NCBI GenBank assembly: GCA_964355495.1
Contig: CAYHES010000045.1
Span: 1-16,172 of the forward strand
Origin: UBA6901 sp964355495
GTDB lineage: Bacteria > Pseudomonadota > Gammaproteobacteria > Acidiferrobacterales > UBA6901
Length of the DNA: 16,172 nucleotides
Reading direction: 5' to 3'
Shown here one piece after another: positions 7,149 to 12,407 of this stretch (position 1 is its first letter; each line of letters starts with the position of its first letter). A program made the translations under genes and the position numbers. The notes beneath the pieces were generated by a model that was given only the letters and a program-made list of their open reading frames with translations, was not told the DNA's origin and did no database searches.

Positions 7149-8266
7149 ACGCTGCGGCCCTGTTGCTGGTAATTTTTCTTCAACCATTCCTGATGCTGGC
7201 TGTTGCTCACCGCCTGCACCCAGGCGCCGTTCTCCAGATACCACTGCACGGTGCTGGCCATGCCCTGCTCGAAGCTCATGGCCGGCTGCCAGCCGAGTTC
7301 GCGCTTGATCTTGGAGGCATCGATCGCGTAGCGCCGGTCGTGGCCGGGTCGGTCGGCAACGTGCGTGACCAGGCGCGCGTGCGGCGCATCTTGTGGAAAG
7401 CGTTCGTCCAGCAACCGGCAGATGCTGTGCACAATGTCGAGGTTGGCGCGTTCGGCATTGCCGCCGATGTTGTAGGTCTCGCCCGGTCGGCCCGTTTCCA
7501 GGACTGTTCGGATGGCCGTGCAGTGGTCTTCGACATACAGCCAGTCGCGTACCTGCTGGCCATCGCCATAGATCGGCAACGGCTTGCCGGCGCGCGCGTT
7601 CTGGATAATGAGCGGGATGAGTTTTTCCGGGTGCTGGTACGGCCCGTAGTTGTTCGAGCAATTGGTGGTGAGCACCGGCAGGCCGTAAGTGTGGTGATAG
7701 GCGCGCACCAGGTGATCGGCCGCCGCCTTGCTCGCGGCATACGGCGAGTTCGGCTGGTACTGGTGCTCTTCGGTAAAGGCCGGGTCCTTCGGCCCGAGGC
7801 TGCCGTACACCTCGTCGGTCGAGACGTGCAGGAAACGGAATGCACGCTTCGCCCCCGCTTCCAGTCCCTGCCAGTAACCGCGCGCGGCGGCCAGCAGCGT
7901 GTGCGTGCCGACGATATTGGTCTGGATGAAGGCCTGTGGCCCGAGAATCGAGCGATCGACATGCGATTCGGCGGCGAAGTTCACTACCGCGACCGGCCTG
8001 TGCTCGGCGAACAGCTTGGCGACCAGGGCCTCATCGCCGATGTCGCCACGCACGAACACATGGTCACGGTCGGCCTTCGACCGCTCGCTCCCGGCGCGGC
8101 CTGCCTCATCTACCCCTGGACTCGCCAAGCCGTCGAGGTTCTCGGGATGGCCGGCGTAAGTCAGGAGATCGAGGTTGACGATGCGCGCCAGCCGCAACCG
8201 GCGCGCCGCCAGCACGAAGTTCGCGCCGATGAAGCCGGCACCGCCGGTGACAAGCCAGGTCTGCAT
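7145..8266 (-). CDS. rfbB: dTDP-glucose 4,6-dehydratase
   Basis: RmlB/RfbB converts dTDP-glucose to dTDP-4-keto-6-deoxyglucose with bound NAD+. The protein has 373 residues. TGGAGFIG at 7-14 binds NAD, STDEVYG at 149-155 carries the catalytic Asp-Glu pair, and SPYAASK at 174-180 the Tyr-Lys pair. It is somewhat longer than usual (355-361) because of a hydrophilic insert at about 48-67, between the ENLDG strand and FVRGDIGD. The ATG at 8266 was chosen over upstream codons because AGGGA lies 8 bases before it and the Rossmann strand starts at once. It is the first gene of the rfbBACD-yoaA run. Confidence 0.96.
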   Translation of the reverse strand: MQTWLVTGGAGFIGANFVLAARRLRLARIVNLDLLTYAGHPENLDGLASPGVDEAGRAGSERSKADRDHVFVRGDIGDEALVAKLFAEHRPVAVVNFAAESHVDRSILGPQAFIQTNIVGTHTLLAAARGYWQGLEAGAKRAFRFLHVSTDEVYGSLGPKDPAFTEEHQYQPNSPYAASKAAADHLVRAYHHTYGLPVLTTNCSNNYGPYQHPEKLIPLIIQNARAGKPLPIYGDGQQVRDWLYVEDHCTAIRTVLETGRPGETYNIGGNAERANLDIVHSICRLLDERFPQDAPHARLVTHVADRPGHDRRYAIDASKIKRELGWQPAMSFEQGMASTVQWYLENGAWVQAVSNSQHQEWLKKNYQQQGRSV

Positions 8267-8321
8267 GCGGCGTTCCCTGTGGGCCTTGAAAAAATGGACG
8301 GCCAGGCCGCCCCAGACGCGT

Positions 8322-8327
8322 ATTCTA
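8322..8327 (-). promoter_or_regulatory. -10-like element upstream of rfbB
   Basis: TAGAAT on the minus strand lies 56 bp before the rfbB ATG and matches the sigma70 -10 consensus at 5 of 6 positions. No good -35 lies 17 bp upstream (TGCCCA), so if real it would need an activator or another sigma contact. It is the best promoter-like site seen before the rhamnose operon. Confidence 0.3.
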
Positions 8328-8735
8328 GCGGGTTTTCCCGGCCGTGGGCAGAACCTGCCCAGCCCGGAATAATGGGCGCCAACTGACTCTACGGACGCGC
8401 CATGGGGCAGTGATTTGAGCAAATGCTTGTGCGGCAGAGGTCTGTATTCCCCGGGGAGCCGCTGGAAACAAAAAGGGCCCCGGTGTCATTGGGACCATAA
8501 GTCCGTTCACAGTTGAATCATATATCTTCACAGAACCAGCGAAAAATGTGTGTTTGTCGGTCCACCGTCGGTATCGGCTTTACCCATAACCCTTCTGAGA
8601 TTGCAAATTTGGAGCATAAATCTTCAAATCGCGAATCACGACATATCCCATTATCGATAGATCCATCCGATCGGTCTGCCAGATGGCCCACAAGAACAAT
8701 TGGCGTGGATACCAGGCTCATCTCAAAACTCAGGG
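8328..8735. other. gene-poor, AT-richer stretch between rfbB and the NTase promoter
   Basis: The right half (about 8510-8735) is visibly richer in A and T than the surrounding genes, which suggests imported DNA. The left edge of the accessory island probably lies here. No copy of the tRNA-Glu 3' end was found by eye. An open frame runs through it into the nucleotidyltransferase gene, but it starts upstream of that gene's promoter and is not credible. One small minus-strand ORF (8518-8721) is listed separately. Confidence 0.5.
8518..8721 (-). CDS. doubtful 67-residue ORF divergent from the NTase gene
   Basis: This open frame of 67 codons starts MSLVSTPIVLVGH and ends FRWFCEDI, facing away from the nucleotidyltransferase promoter. 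A GAG triplet about 7 nt upstream is the only ribosome-binding signal. No family or helix-turn-helix is recognised. It is listed because its position, across the 8745-8778 inverted repeat from the nucleotidyltransferase, would suit a divergently transcribed partner. Chance is the more likely explanation. Confidence 0.15.
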   Translation of the reverse strand: MSLVSTPIVLVGHLADRSDGSIDNGICRDSRFEDLCSKFAISEGLWVKPIPTVDRQTHIFRWFCEDI

Positions 8736-8764
8736 TTGCACCGGGTTATAACACAATATACAAT
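8736..8764 (+). promoter_or_regulatory. sigma70 promoter of the NTase gene
   Basis: TTGCAC (8736-8741) and TACAAT (8759-8764) are separated by exactly 17 bp, close to consensus. Transcription would start near 8771, about 24 nt before the ATG at 8795. That rules out the ATG at 8765 and the far upstream starts of the same frame. Confidence 0.65.
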
Positions 8765-8778
8765 ATGTGTGTTATAAC
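8745..8778. promoter_or_regulatory. inverted-repeat operator over the NTase promoter
   Basis: Two perfect 11-bp arms, GTTATAACACA (8745-8755) and TGTGTTATAAC (8768-8778), are separated by 12 bp. Each arm contains the palindrome GTTATAAC, and the centres are 26 bp apart. The repeat overlaps the promoter spacer and the predicted transcription start, the classical place for a repressor site. The binding protein is unknown. Confidence 0.6.
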
Positions 8779-8794
8779 ACTCTGGACACGCGCC

Positions 8795-9946
8795 ATGCAA
8801 CGGCTGGCTTATACGATCCACCAACTCTACGCCAACCTCCTAGAACGCCTGCTCGCGATCGAGGCATCCCGCTCGACGGCCCACCTCAACGGTAGCTTCG
8901 TCACCCGCGAGGTCAAGGGTCGTCTTTACCATTACTACCACTTCCGCTCCCTTCAGGGCCCTGTCCAACAGCTATACCTCGGGCCCGATTCCAAGGAGAT
9001 GCGTAGGGCCATCGAGCGCATTCGCAAGGAGCATAAGGTCTACCTGCAGGATGTCCAGGACCGCGAGAAGCTCTGCGCCGCCCTGATTGCGGGTGGCGCG
9101 ATGTCTGTCCCTGCAGCGTATGCCCGCGTCCTGCATGCCTTCGCGGATGCTGGACTCTTCCGCTCGGGCATGGTGCTCATCGGCACCCACGCCTTTGCCG
9201 CCATGGGGAACATGCTCGGCGTCCGGTGGACGGAATTCACCTCCACCGATGATATCGACTTCGCCTATGACAGCGATATCGATGTCGCGTTTGCCATGCC
9301 ACCGGGCGACATCGAGGAGGTTCCTACCATTCTCGACTCGATCGATGCCGGCTTCCTGCCAATCCCGGAACTCGATTCGCGCAAACCATCGACTTCCTTC
9401 ATCTCGAAACGGAACAAAGAGGTCAAGATCGACTTCCTGATTCCGCGCTTCCGCCAGGATCAGAATGACATCGTGTTCCTGCCGCACATCAACACGGCGG
9501 CTTCGTCGCTGAACTACCTCGACTACCTGCTGGAGGAAAAGGAAAAGACCGTCCTGCTCTCCGCCCGCGGCGTGCTCGTGAACATCCCGACACCGTCCCG
9601 CTACGCGCTGCACAAGCTCATCGTGTCCGAGGAACGCCGGGGCCGGTCGCCGGCGAAGTCCCGCAAGGACCTCGCGCAGTCTGCGCAGCTCGCAGAGGTG
9701 TTACTCCAGGACAACCCCGGGGGCCTGCGGTTGTCCTGGGAGGCACTTTCGGCACGCGGTAAGGGGTGGGTTACCAAAGCGGAGGCATCCATTACACGGA
9801 TGACGACCACCAATCCTGAGATCGCTCGCCAACTCTGCGATCTCCTTGGGATCAAGATTGAAACCCCGCCGCCGGCTCCTCTGCCAGCCGGCTCGTCGCG
9901 CCGGGCAGGACGCAACTCATTACAAAAACCCGCTGGTAAAAAATGA
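8795..9946 (+). CDS. GSU2403-type nucleotidyltransferase-fold protein
   Basis: This 383-residue protein of the NTP_transf_8 / GSU2403 type is uncharacterised. The nucleotidyltransferase core is visible: GTHAF at about 130-134 (the glycine loop), TDDIDF at 151-156 carrying the Asp-x-Asp metal pair, and VKIDFL at 210-215 carrying the third acidic residue. So it looks catalytically competent. Before the core is a helical start, then a basic stretch at about 34-65 (GRLYHYYHFR and QQLYLGP) that could be a small beta domain. After it come a helical region (KSRKDLAQSAQLAEVL) and a proline- and lysine-rich tail. Substrate unknown: nucleotide transfer to a protein, RNA or small molecule are all possible, including a toxin or defence role as in AbiEii-type enzymes. 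The start is chosen from the promoter position; no strong Shine-Dalgarno is seen. No obvious partner gene adjoins it. Confidence 0.8.
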   Translation: MQRLAYTIHQLYANLLERLLAIEASRSTAHLNGSFVTREVKGRLYHYYHFRSLQGPVQQLYLGPDSKEMRRAIERIRKEHKVYLQDVQDREKLCAALIAGGAMSVPAAYARVLHAFADAGLFRSGMVLIGTHAFAAMGNMLGVRWTEFTSTDDIDFAYDSDIDVAFAMPPGDIEEVPTILDSIDAGFLPIPELDSRKPSTSFISKRNKEVKIDFLIPRFRQDQNDIVFLPHINTAASSLNYLDYLLEEKEKTVLLSARGVLVNIPTPSRYALHKLIVSEERRGRSPAKSRKDLAQSAQLAEVLLQDNPGGLRLSWEALSARGKGWVTKAEASITRMTTTNPEIARQLCDLLGIKIETPPPAPLPAGSSRRAGRNSLQKPAGKK

Positions 9947-10029
9947 TACCTTCTCTTTGCAGTATCTTTGTGCAAAGCCTATTCTGCCTGATGCGGAACT
10001 AACACCTTCTCCTACGAGAGAATGCCTAA
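9947..10029. other. spacer after the NTase gene
   Basis: It contains no gene. A 6-bp inverted repeat (TTTGCA and TGCAAA around 9956-9976) is present without a T-run, so no terminator can be assigned to the nucleotidyltransferase gene. Confidence 0.4.
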
Positions 10030-10128
10030 GACCCCAAGCGGCTGCGCAAAGCCGTGGCCGAGCGCATCGGGCAGTTCCGGGGGCTGACGCGGTCGGACGC
10101 CCCGCTGGCCCGGCAGGCGCTGTCATGA
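10030..10128 (+). pseudogene. fossil of a second serine recombinase (C-terminal part)
   Basis: A frame of 32 codons plus stop, bounded upstream by TAA at 10027, reads KRLRKAVAERIGQF, then SDAPLARQAL. It aligns with the C-terminal coiled-coil part of the recombinase at 10997-11857 (ARLKRALRERAGRF, then ADVPAARAAL). The DNA differs substantially, so it is not a recent duplication but a piece of a related recombinase. Nothing else of that gene is seen. It points to an earlier element at this locus. Confidence 0.6.
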
Positions 10129-10223
10129 CGCCACTGTCGGTCGAATGGTGCAAGCGGAAAAAATATAAGCAGGCCATAGTGGGGCATGGTTCCGCATGCT
10201 GCCAGATGCATGGCGGCAACTGC

Positions 10224-10694
10224 TCAGTGCACGCGAATCTCCACCCGCTTTCCCATGGCCGCCAGTGCGCGCTCCAGGGCCTCGGCCTTGGTCGGGTGTC
10301 CAGGGTCGAGCATGCGGCGCACTTCCTTTTCGTTTACGTGCAGCACCTTGGCCAGCGCCACGTTCGACATGTGGCGCTCGATCATGCCGATGTACACAAA
10401 GGCCTTAAGGGCGGTGCGGATCGGGAGCGAAACCATGTGCTCGCCGCGCTTGGCGGCCGACGGCACCGGGATCGGCATACGCCGTTCGATGTAGGTCTCG
10501 ATCGCGGCCTGCAGCGCACCCGCCGCCTGTTCGCGGCACTCCTCAATCGTTTCGCCCTGGGTGATGGCTTCCGGCACGTCGCGGAAGGTCACCACAAATC
10601 CGCCATCCGCATCGGGAGTGAATTTGGCTGGGTAAGTGAAGCTGCCGCCGTGTTTTCCAAATTTAACAGTCCAGAGTTCTTTGCGCATGTTCAT
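10224..10694 (-). CDS. hicB: HicB antitoxin
   Basis: This 156-residue antitoxin of the HicAB type II system neutralises HicA and usually represses its own operon. The N-terminal HicB domain, a partial RNase H fold, covers about 8-75: FTYPAKFTPDADGGFVVTFRDVPEAITQGET, with EECREQAAGALQAAIETYI as its helix. A C-terminal helix-turn-helix lies at about 108-145 (NVALAKVLHVNEKEVRRML), suitable for operator binding. It overlaps hicA by 4 bp (ATGA at 10691-10694). A second ATG two codons later is an alternative start. It lies inside the island, between recombinase remnants. Confidence 0.92.
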   Translation of the reverse strand: MNMRKELWTVKFGKHGGSFTYPAKFTPDADGGFVVTFRDVPEAITQGETIEECREQAAGALQAAIETYIERRMPIPVPSAAKRGEHMVSLPIRTALKAFVYIGMIERHMSNVALAKVLHVNEKEVRRMLDPGHPTKAEALERALAAMGKRVEIRVH

Positions 10695-10903
10695 ATGTCC
10701 GAGAGTTTCAGGTTTAGCTGCTTCAGCATCGCGTGCAGCGTTCCGGTCTTGAGTTCATCCTTCGGGTTCCGCACCACCGTGAACCGCTCGCCCAAGGTGA
10801 GCGACCCGTGGCTACCCTTGCCACGTTCCGGGTGCCACTCGCACGGGAGGCCGTTGGTCTTGGCGTATTTCTGCACACGCTTGATGAACTCGTTTCCCCG
10901 CAT
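10691..10903 (-). CDS. hicA: HicA mRNA-interferase toxin
   Basis: This 70-residue protein with a dsRBD-like HicA fold cleaves mRNA, halting translation, when HicB is lost. The conserved catalytic histidine is present in GKGSHGSLTLG (His32), and the C-terminal pattern ELKTGTLHAMLKQLNL (50-65) is diagnostic. The length is normal. The frame stays open to 11386, but only the ATG at 10903 gives a HicA start; the rest is antisense to the recombinase. hicA precedes hicB. The gene appears intact. Confidence 0.92.
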   Translation of the reverse strand: MRGNEFIKRVQKYAKTNGLPCEWHPERGKGSHGSLTLGERFTVVRNPKDELKTGTLHAMLKQLNLKLSDI

Positions 10904-10922
10904 GCGCTCAGTTTCGGACAAA

Positions 10923-10939
10923 ATTGACCGACTGTCAAT
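10923..10939. promoter_or_regulatory. inverted repeat upstream of hicA
   Basis: ATTGAC and GTCAAT flank a 5-bp spacer, 20 bp before the hicA ATG. It contains a TTGACA on the minus strand that could be a -35, but no good -10 follows. It is a candidate HicB operator. Confidence 0.35.
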
Positions 10940-10949
10940 GACCGGCGCA

Positions 10950-10963
10950 GTTTCCCGGGAAAC
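10950..10963. promoter_or_regulatory. 14-bp perfect palindrome between hicA and the recombinase
   Basis: GTTTCCCGGGAAAC lies in the 93-bp divergent spacer between hicA and the recombinase start. A perfect palindrome of this length suits a dimeric repressor such as HicB, or a recombinase or repressor left from the element. Confidence 0.4.
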
Positions 10964-10996
10964 CACCATTCCGAATGCAATGTCGTATGGGGATTT

Positions 10997-11857
10997 ATGA
11001 AAGCCGCCATCTACGCCCGCAAGAGTACTGACGACAGCGATCGTAGCGGCGACAACAAGTCGGTGACGCGCCAGGTCGAGCGCGCGAAGGCCTATGCCGA
11101 TGCGCGCGGCTGGTCTGTATCGGCTGAGCATGTTTTCACTGACGACGGAATCAGCGGCGGTGAGTTCATCAACCGGCCAGGGTTCGGTCGGCTCATGGAC
11201 GCGGCCAAGCGACGCGAGCTCGGAGCGATCATCATGTCCGAACCTTCGCGGCTGGGGCGCGACATGATTCGCACGAGCTATCACCGGGTGGAAATGTCTT
11301 CTGTCGATGATCGAGTGCTGGAAGCCATCGAGCACCTGGTGCTGGCGCCGGCGAATGTCGCCTACGTGGTGGAACGGGCCGCGCACCTGGTGGCCCAGCG
11401 GCTGCGCGAGAACCCCGACCGGCCGCGGGAGATCGAGGCTGAGATTGCCAAGCTGCGGCGAGAGACGGATCGGCTGGTCGCTGCGATCGCGGCCGATGAT
11501 CCGCCCCAGTCTATGGTTGCTGCCCTCCGAGATCGGAAAGCCAGAATCGAGATGCTGACTGGTGAGCTGGTAGGCCTGCGGACTAACACTGCGCCTGGTG
11601 CGCTGGATGTTGCGCGCCTCAAGCGAGCATTGCGGGAACGGGCTGGGCGTTTCAAGGACGAACTGCGGGCGGATGTGCCAGCGGCCCGGGCGGCCCTCAA
11701 GAAGCTCCTGGACGGCCCTCTGGTGTTCAGGCCTGTCATGGTTGGCAGGCGGAAAAGCTATGCATTCGAGGGTAAAACCCGGGTCGGCGCACTGCTCGAC
11801 CCGGTTTACCTAGAAATGGCGTCCCCACGGGGATTCGAACCCCGGTCGCCTCCGTGA
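10997..11857 (+). pseudogene. serine recombinase with its central domain deleted
   Basis: The open frame codes 286 residues, about half of a large serine recombinase (500-560). Residues 1-97 are the resolvase catalytic domain: AIYARKSTDD with the nucleophile Ser10, RQVERAKAYA, DDGISGGEF, and SEPSRLGRD. The sequence then jumps near residue 97-103 to the C-terminal part (VDDRVLEAIEHLVL, then a charged coiled coil to about 250). The recombinase DNA-binding domain and the zinc-ribbon cysteines are missing. The deletion is in frame, so a product could be made, but it lacks the DNA-binding parts. The last 13 codons run into tRNA-Glu on the opposite strand (SPRGFEPRSPP is antisense tRNA). A GGGGA site precedes the ATG. 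It was presumably the integrase of an element at tRNA-Glu. Confidence 0.85.
11774..11804 (-). terminator. hairpin after tRNA-Glu, likely tRNA operon terminator
   Basis: A perfect 8-bp stem (CCGGGTCG at 11779-11786 with CGACCCGG at 11797-11804) begins 12 bp past the tRNA-Glu CCA end. On the minus strand it is followed by GTTTTACC. The T-run is short, so it is only moderately convincing. It lies within the coding sequence of the truncated recombinase. Confidence 0.5.
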
Positions 11858-11892
11858 AAGGGAAGTGTCCTAGGCCTCTAGACGATGGGGAC
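11817..11892 (-). tRNA. tRNA-Glu (anticodon TTC)
   Basis: A full cloverleaf of 76 nt including an encoded CCA. The acceptor stem is GTCCCCA with TGGGGAC and discriminator G. The D arm has CGTCTAGAGGCC, the anticodon loop is CTTTCAC (TTC), and the T arm is CCGGG-TTCGAAT-CCCCG. It closely matches the bacterial tRNA-Glu consensus. It lies 24 bp after tRNA-Ala in the same transcript. Its 3' end borders the island and overlaps the end of the recombinase frame, marking it as the integration site. Confidence 0.97.
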
Positions 11893-11916
11893 GGACGGGC
11901 AGGTAAATCACAAAAT

Positions 11917-11992
11917 TGGTGGAGCCAGCCGGGATCGAACCGGCGACCTCCTGCATGCCATGCAGGCGCTCTCCCAGCTGAGCTATGGCCCC
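11917..11992 (-). tRNA. tRNA-Ala (anticodon GGC)
   Basis: A complete 76-nt tRNA with encoded CCA. The acceptor stem is GGGGCCA with TGGCTCC and discriminator A, including the G3:U70 pair that identifies alanine tRNAs. The anticodon stem CCTGC/GCAGG encloses the loop ATGGCAT (GGC). The T arm contains GGTTCGATCC. It is the first gene of the two-tRNA operon. Confidence 0.97.
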
Positions 11993-12011
11993 ATGCTTCA
12001 TAAGGCGCGGT

Positions 12012-12040
12012 ACTTTACAGTCCAAGGATGGCAGGGTCAA
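12012..12040 (-). promoter_or_regulatory. sigma70 promoter of the tRNA operon
   Basis: On the minus strand TTGACC (12035-12040) and TAAAGT (12012-12017) are spaced by 17 bp, 20 bp upstream of tRNA-Ala. The GC-rich discriminator (ACCGCGCC) after the -10 is typical of stringently controlled tRNA and rRNA promoters. Confidence 0.75.
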
Positions 12041-12407
12041 GCCGTTGCCGTAGCCGTTGCCGACCGGATTACCAAGATTTGCTCAGGCCAGATCGCAGCG
12101 CCGGGGGACGGCTCCTGACGTGGGCAGGAGACGTCGCAGAACCCGTGCAAACCTCCGTGCCCTCCCGCCAGAAAACGTCAGGTGCCGCGTGCGCCGGTGA
12201 GCCGTTCGACATGTTTGCGCAACTTATCCGCACGAGTGGCGTCACGCGCGATGACGTCATCCACCCTGGCCACACGCGTCGTGCTGTTTGCAGGGACTTG
12301 GCCGGTATACGACAGGCACAGGAGGTTTCGCGAAGGGTTGCCGACCGGCGCACTGCCGGACCGGGTCAGTGGGCAGCGCCAAGGTTCAGCGCAACGGGCA
12401 CCGGCTT
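12041..12407. other. intergenic region between the tRNA promoter and apbE
   Basis: No gene with recognisable features is seen. A minus-strand frame after the apbE stop, closed by TGA at 12178-12180, ends in an ordinary-looking helical tail (DKLRKHVERLTG) but has no start codon with a ribosome-binding site. It may be a remnant of a small gene. No terminator with a T-run was found after apbE. Confidence 0.4.

Larger units (their letters stand above)
8500..11857. mobile_element. decayed integrative island next to tRNA-Glu
   Basis: The segment lies against the 3' end of tRNA-Glu, a common integration site. It contains a serine recombinase with an internal deletion, a fossil of a second serine recombinase, a hicAB toxin-antitoxin pair and an orphan nucleotidyltransferase, with shifts in base composition. 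The right border is within the tRNA gene at about 11817-11857. The left border is not defined; 8500 is only an approximate point where the composition changes. It is no longer able to move by itself, judging from the recombinase lesion. Confidence 0.45.

Noticed and set aside
7149..7661. N-terminal extension of the rfbA frame
   Set aside because: It overlaps rfbB on the same strand in another frame; RfbA proteins start at MKGIILAGG, here at 7148.
7163..8386. 407-codon plus-strand ORF
   Set aside because: Antisense to rfbB along its whole length, with no recognisable motif.
8513..8794. Upstream extension of the NTase frame (94 codons)
   Set aside because: It lies before and across the promoter at 8736-8764, so it would not be transcribed from it, and the extra residues do not look like a domain.
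10904..11386. N-terminal extension of hicA into the recombinase gene
   Set aside because: Antisense to the recombinase; the normal HicA start is at 10903.
11817..11840. A second copy of the tRNA-Glu 3' end as the far attachment site
   Set aside because: Searched by eye between 8.2 and 10.2 kb in both orientations and not found; serine recombinases may leave only a very short core, so the left border stays undefined.
12069..12353. 94-codon minus-strand ORF
   Set aside because: Cysteine-, serine- and arginine-rich composition without pattern, reaching into the tRNA promoter region; judged a chance frame.
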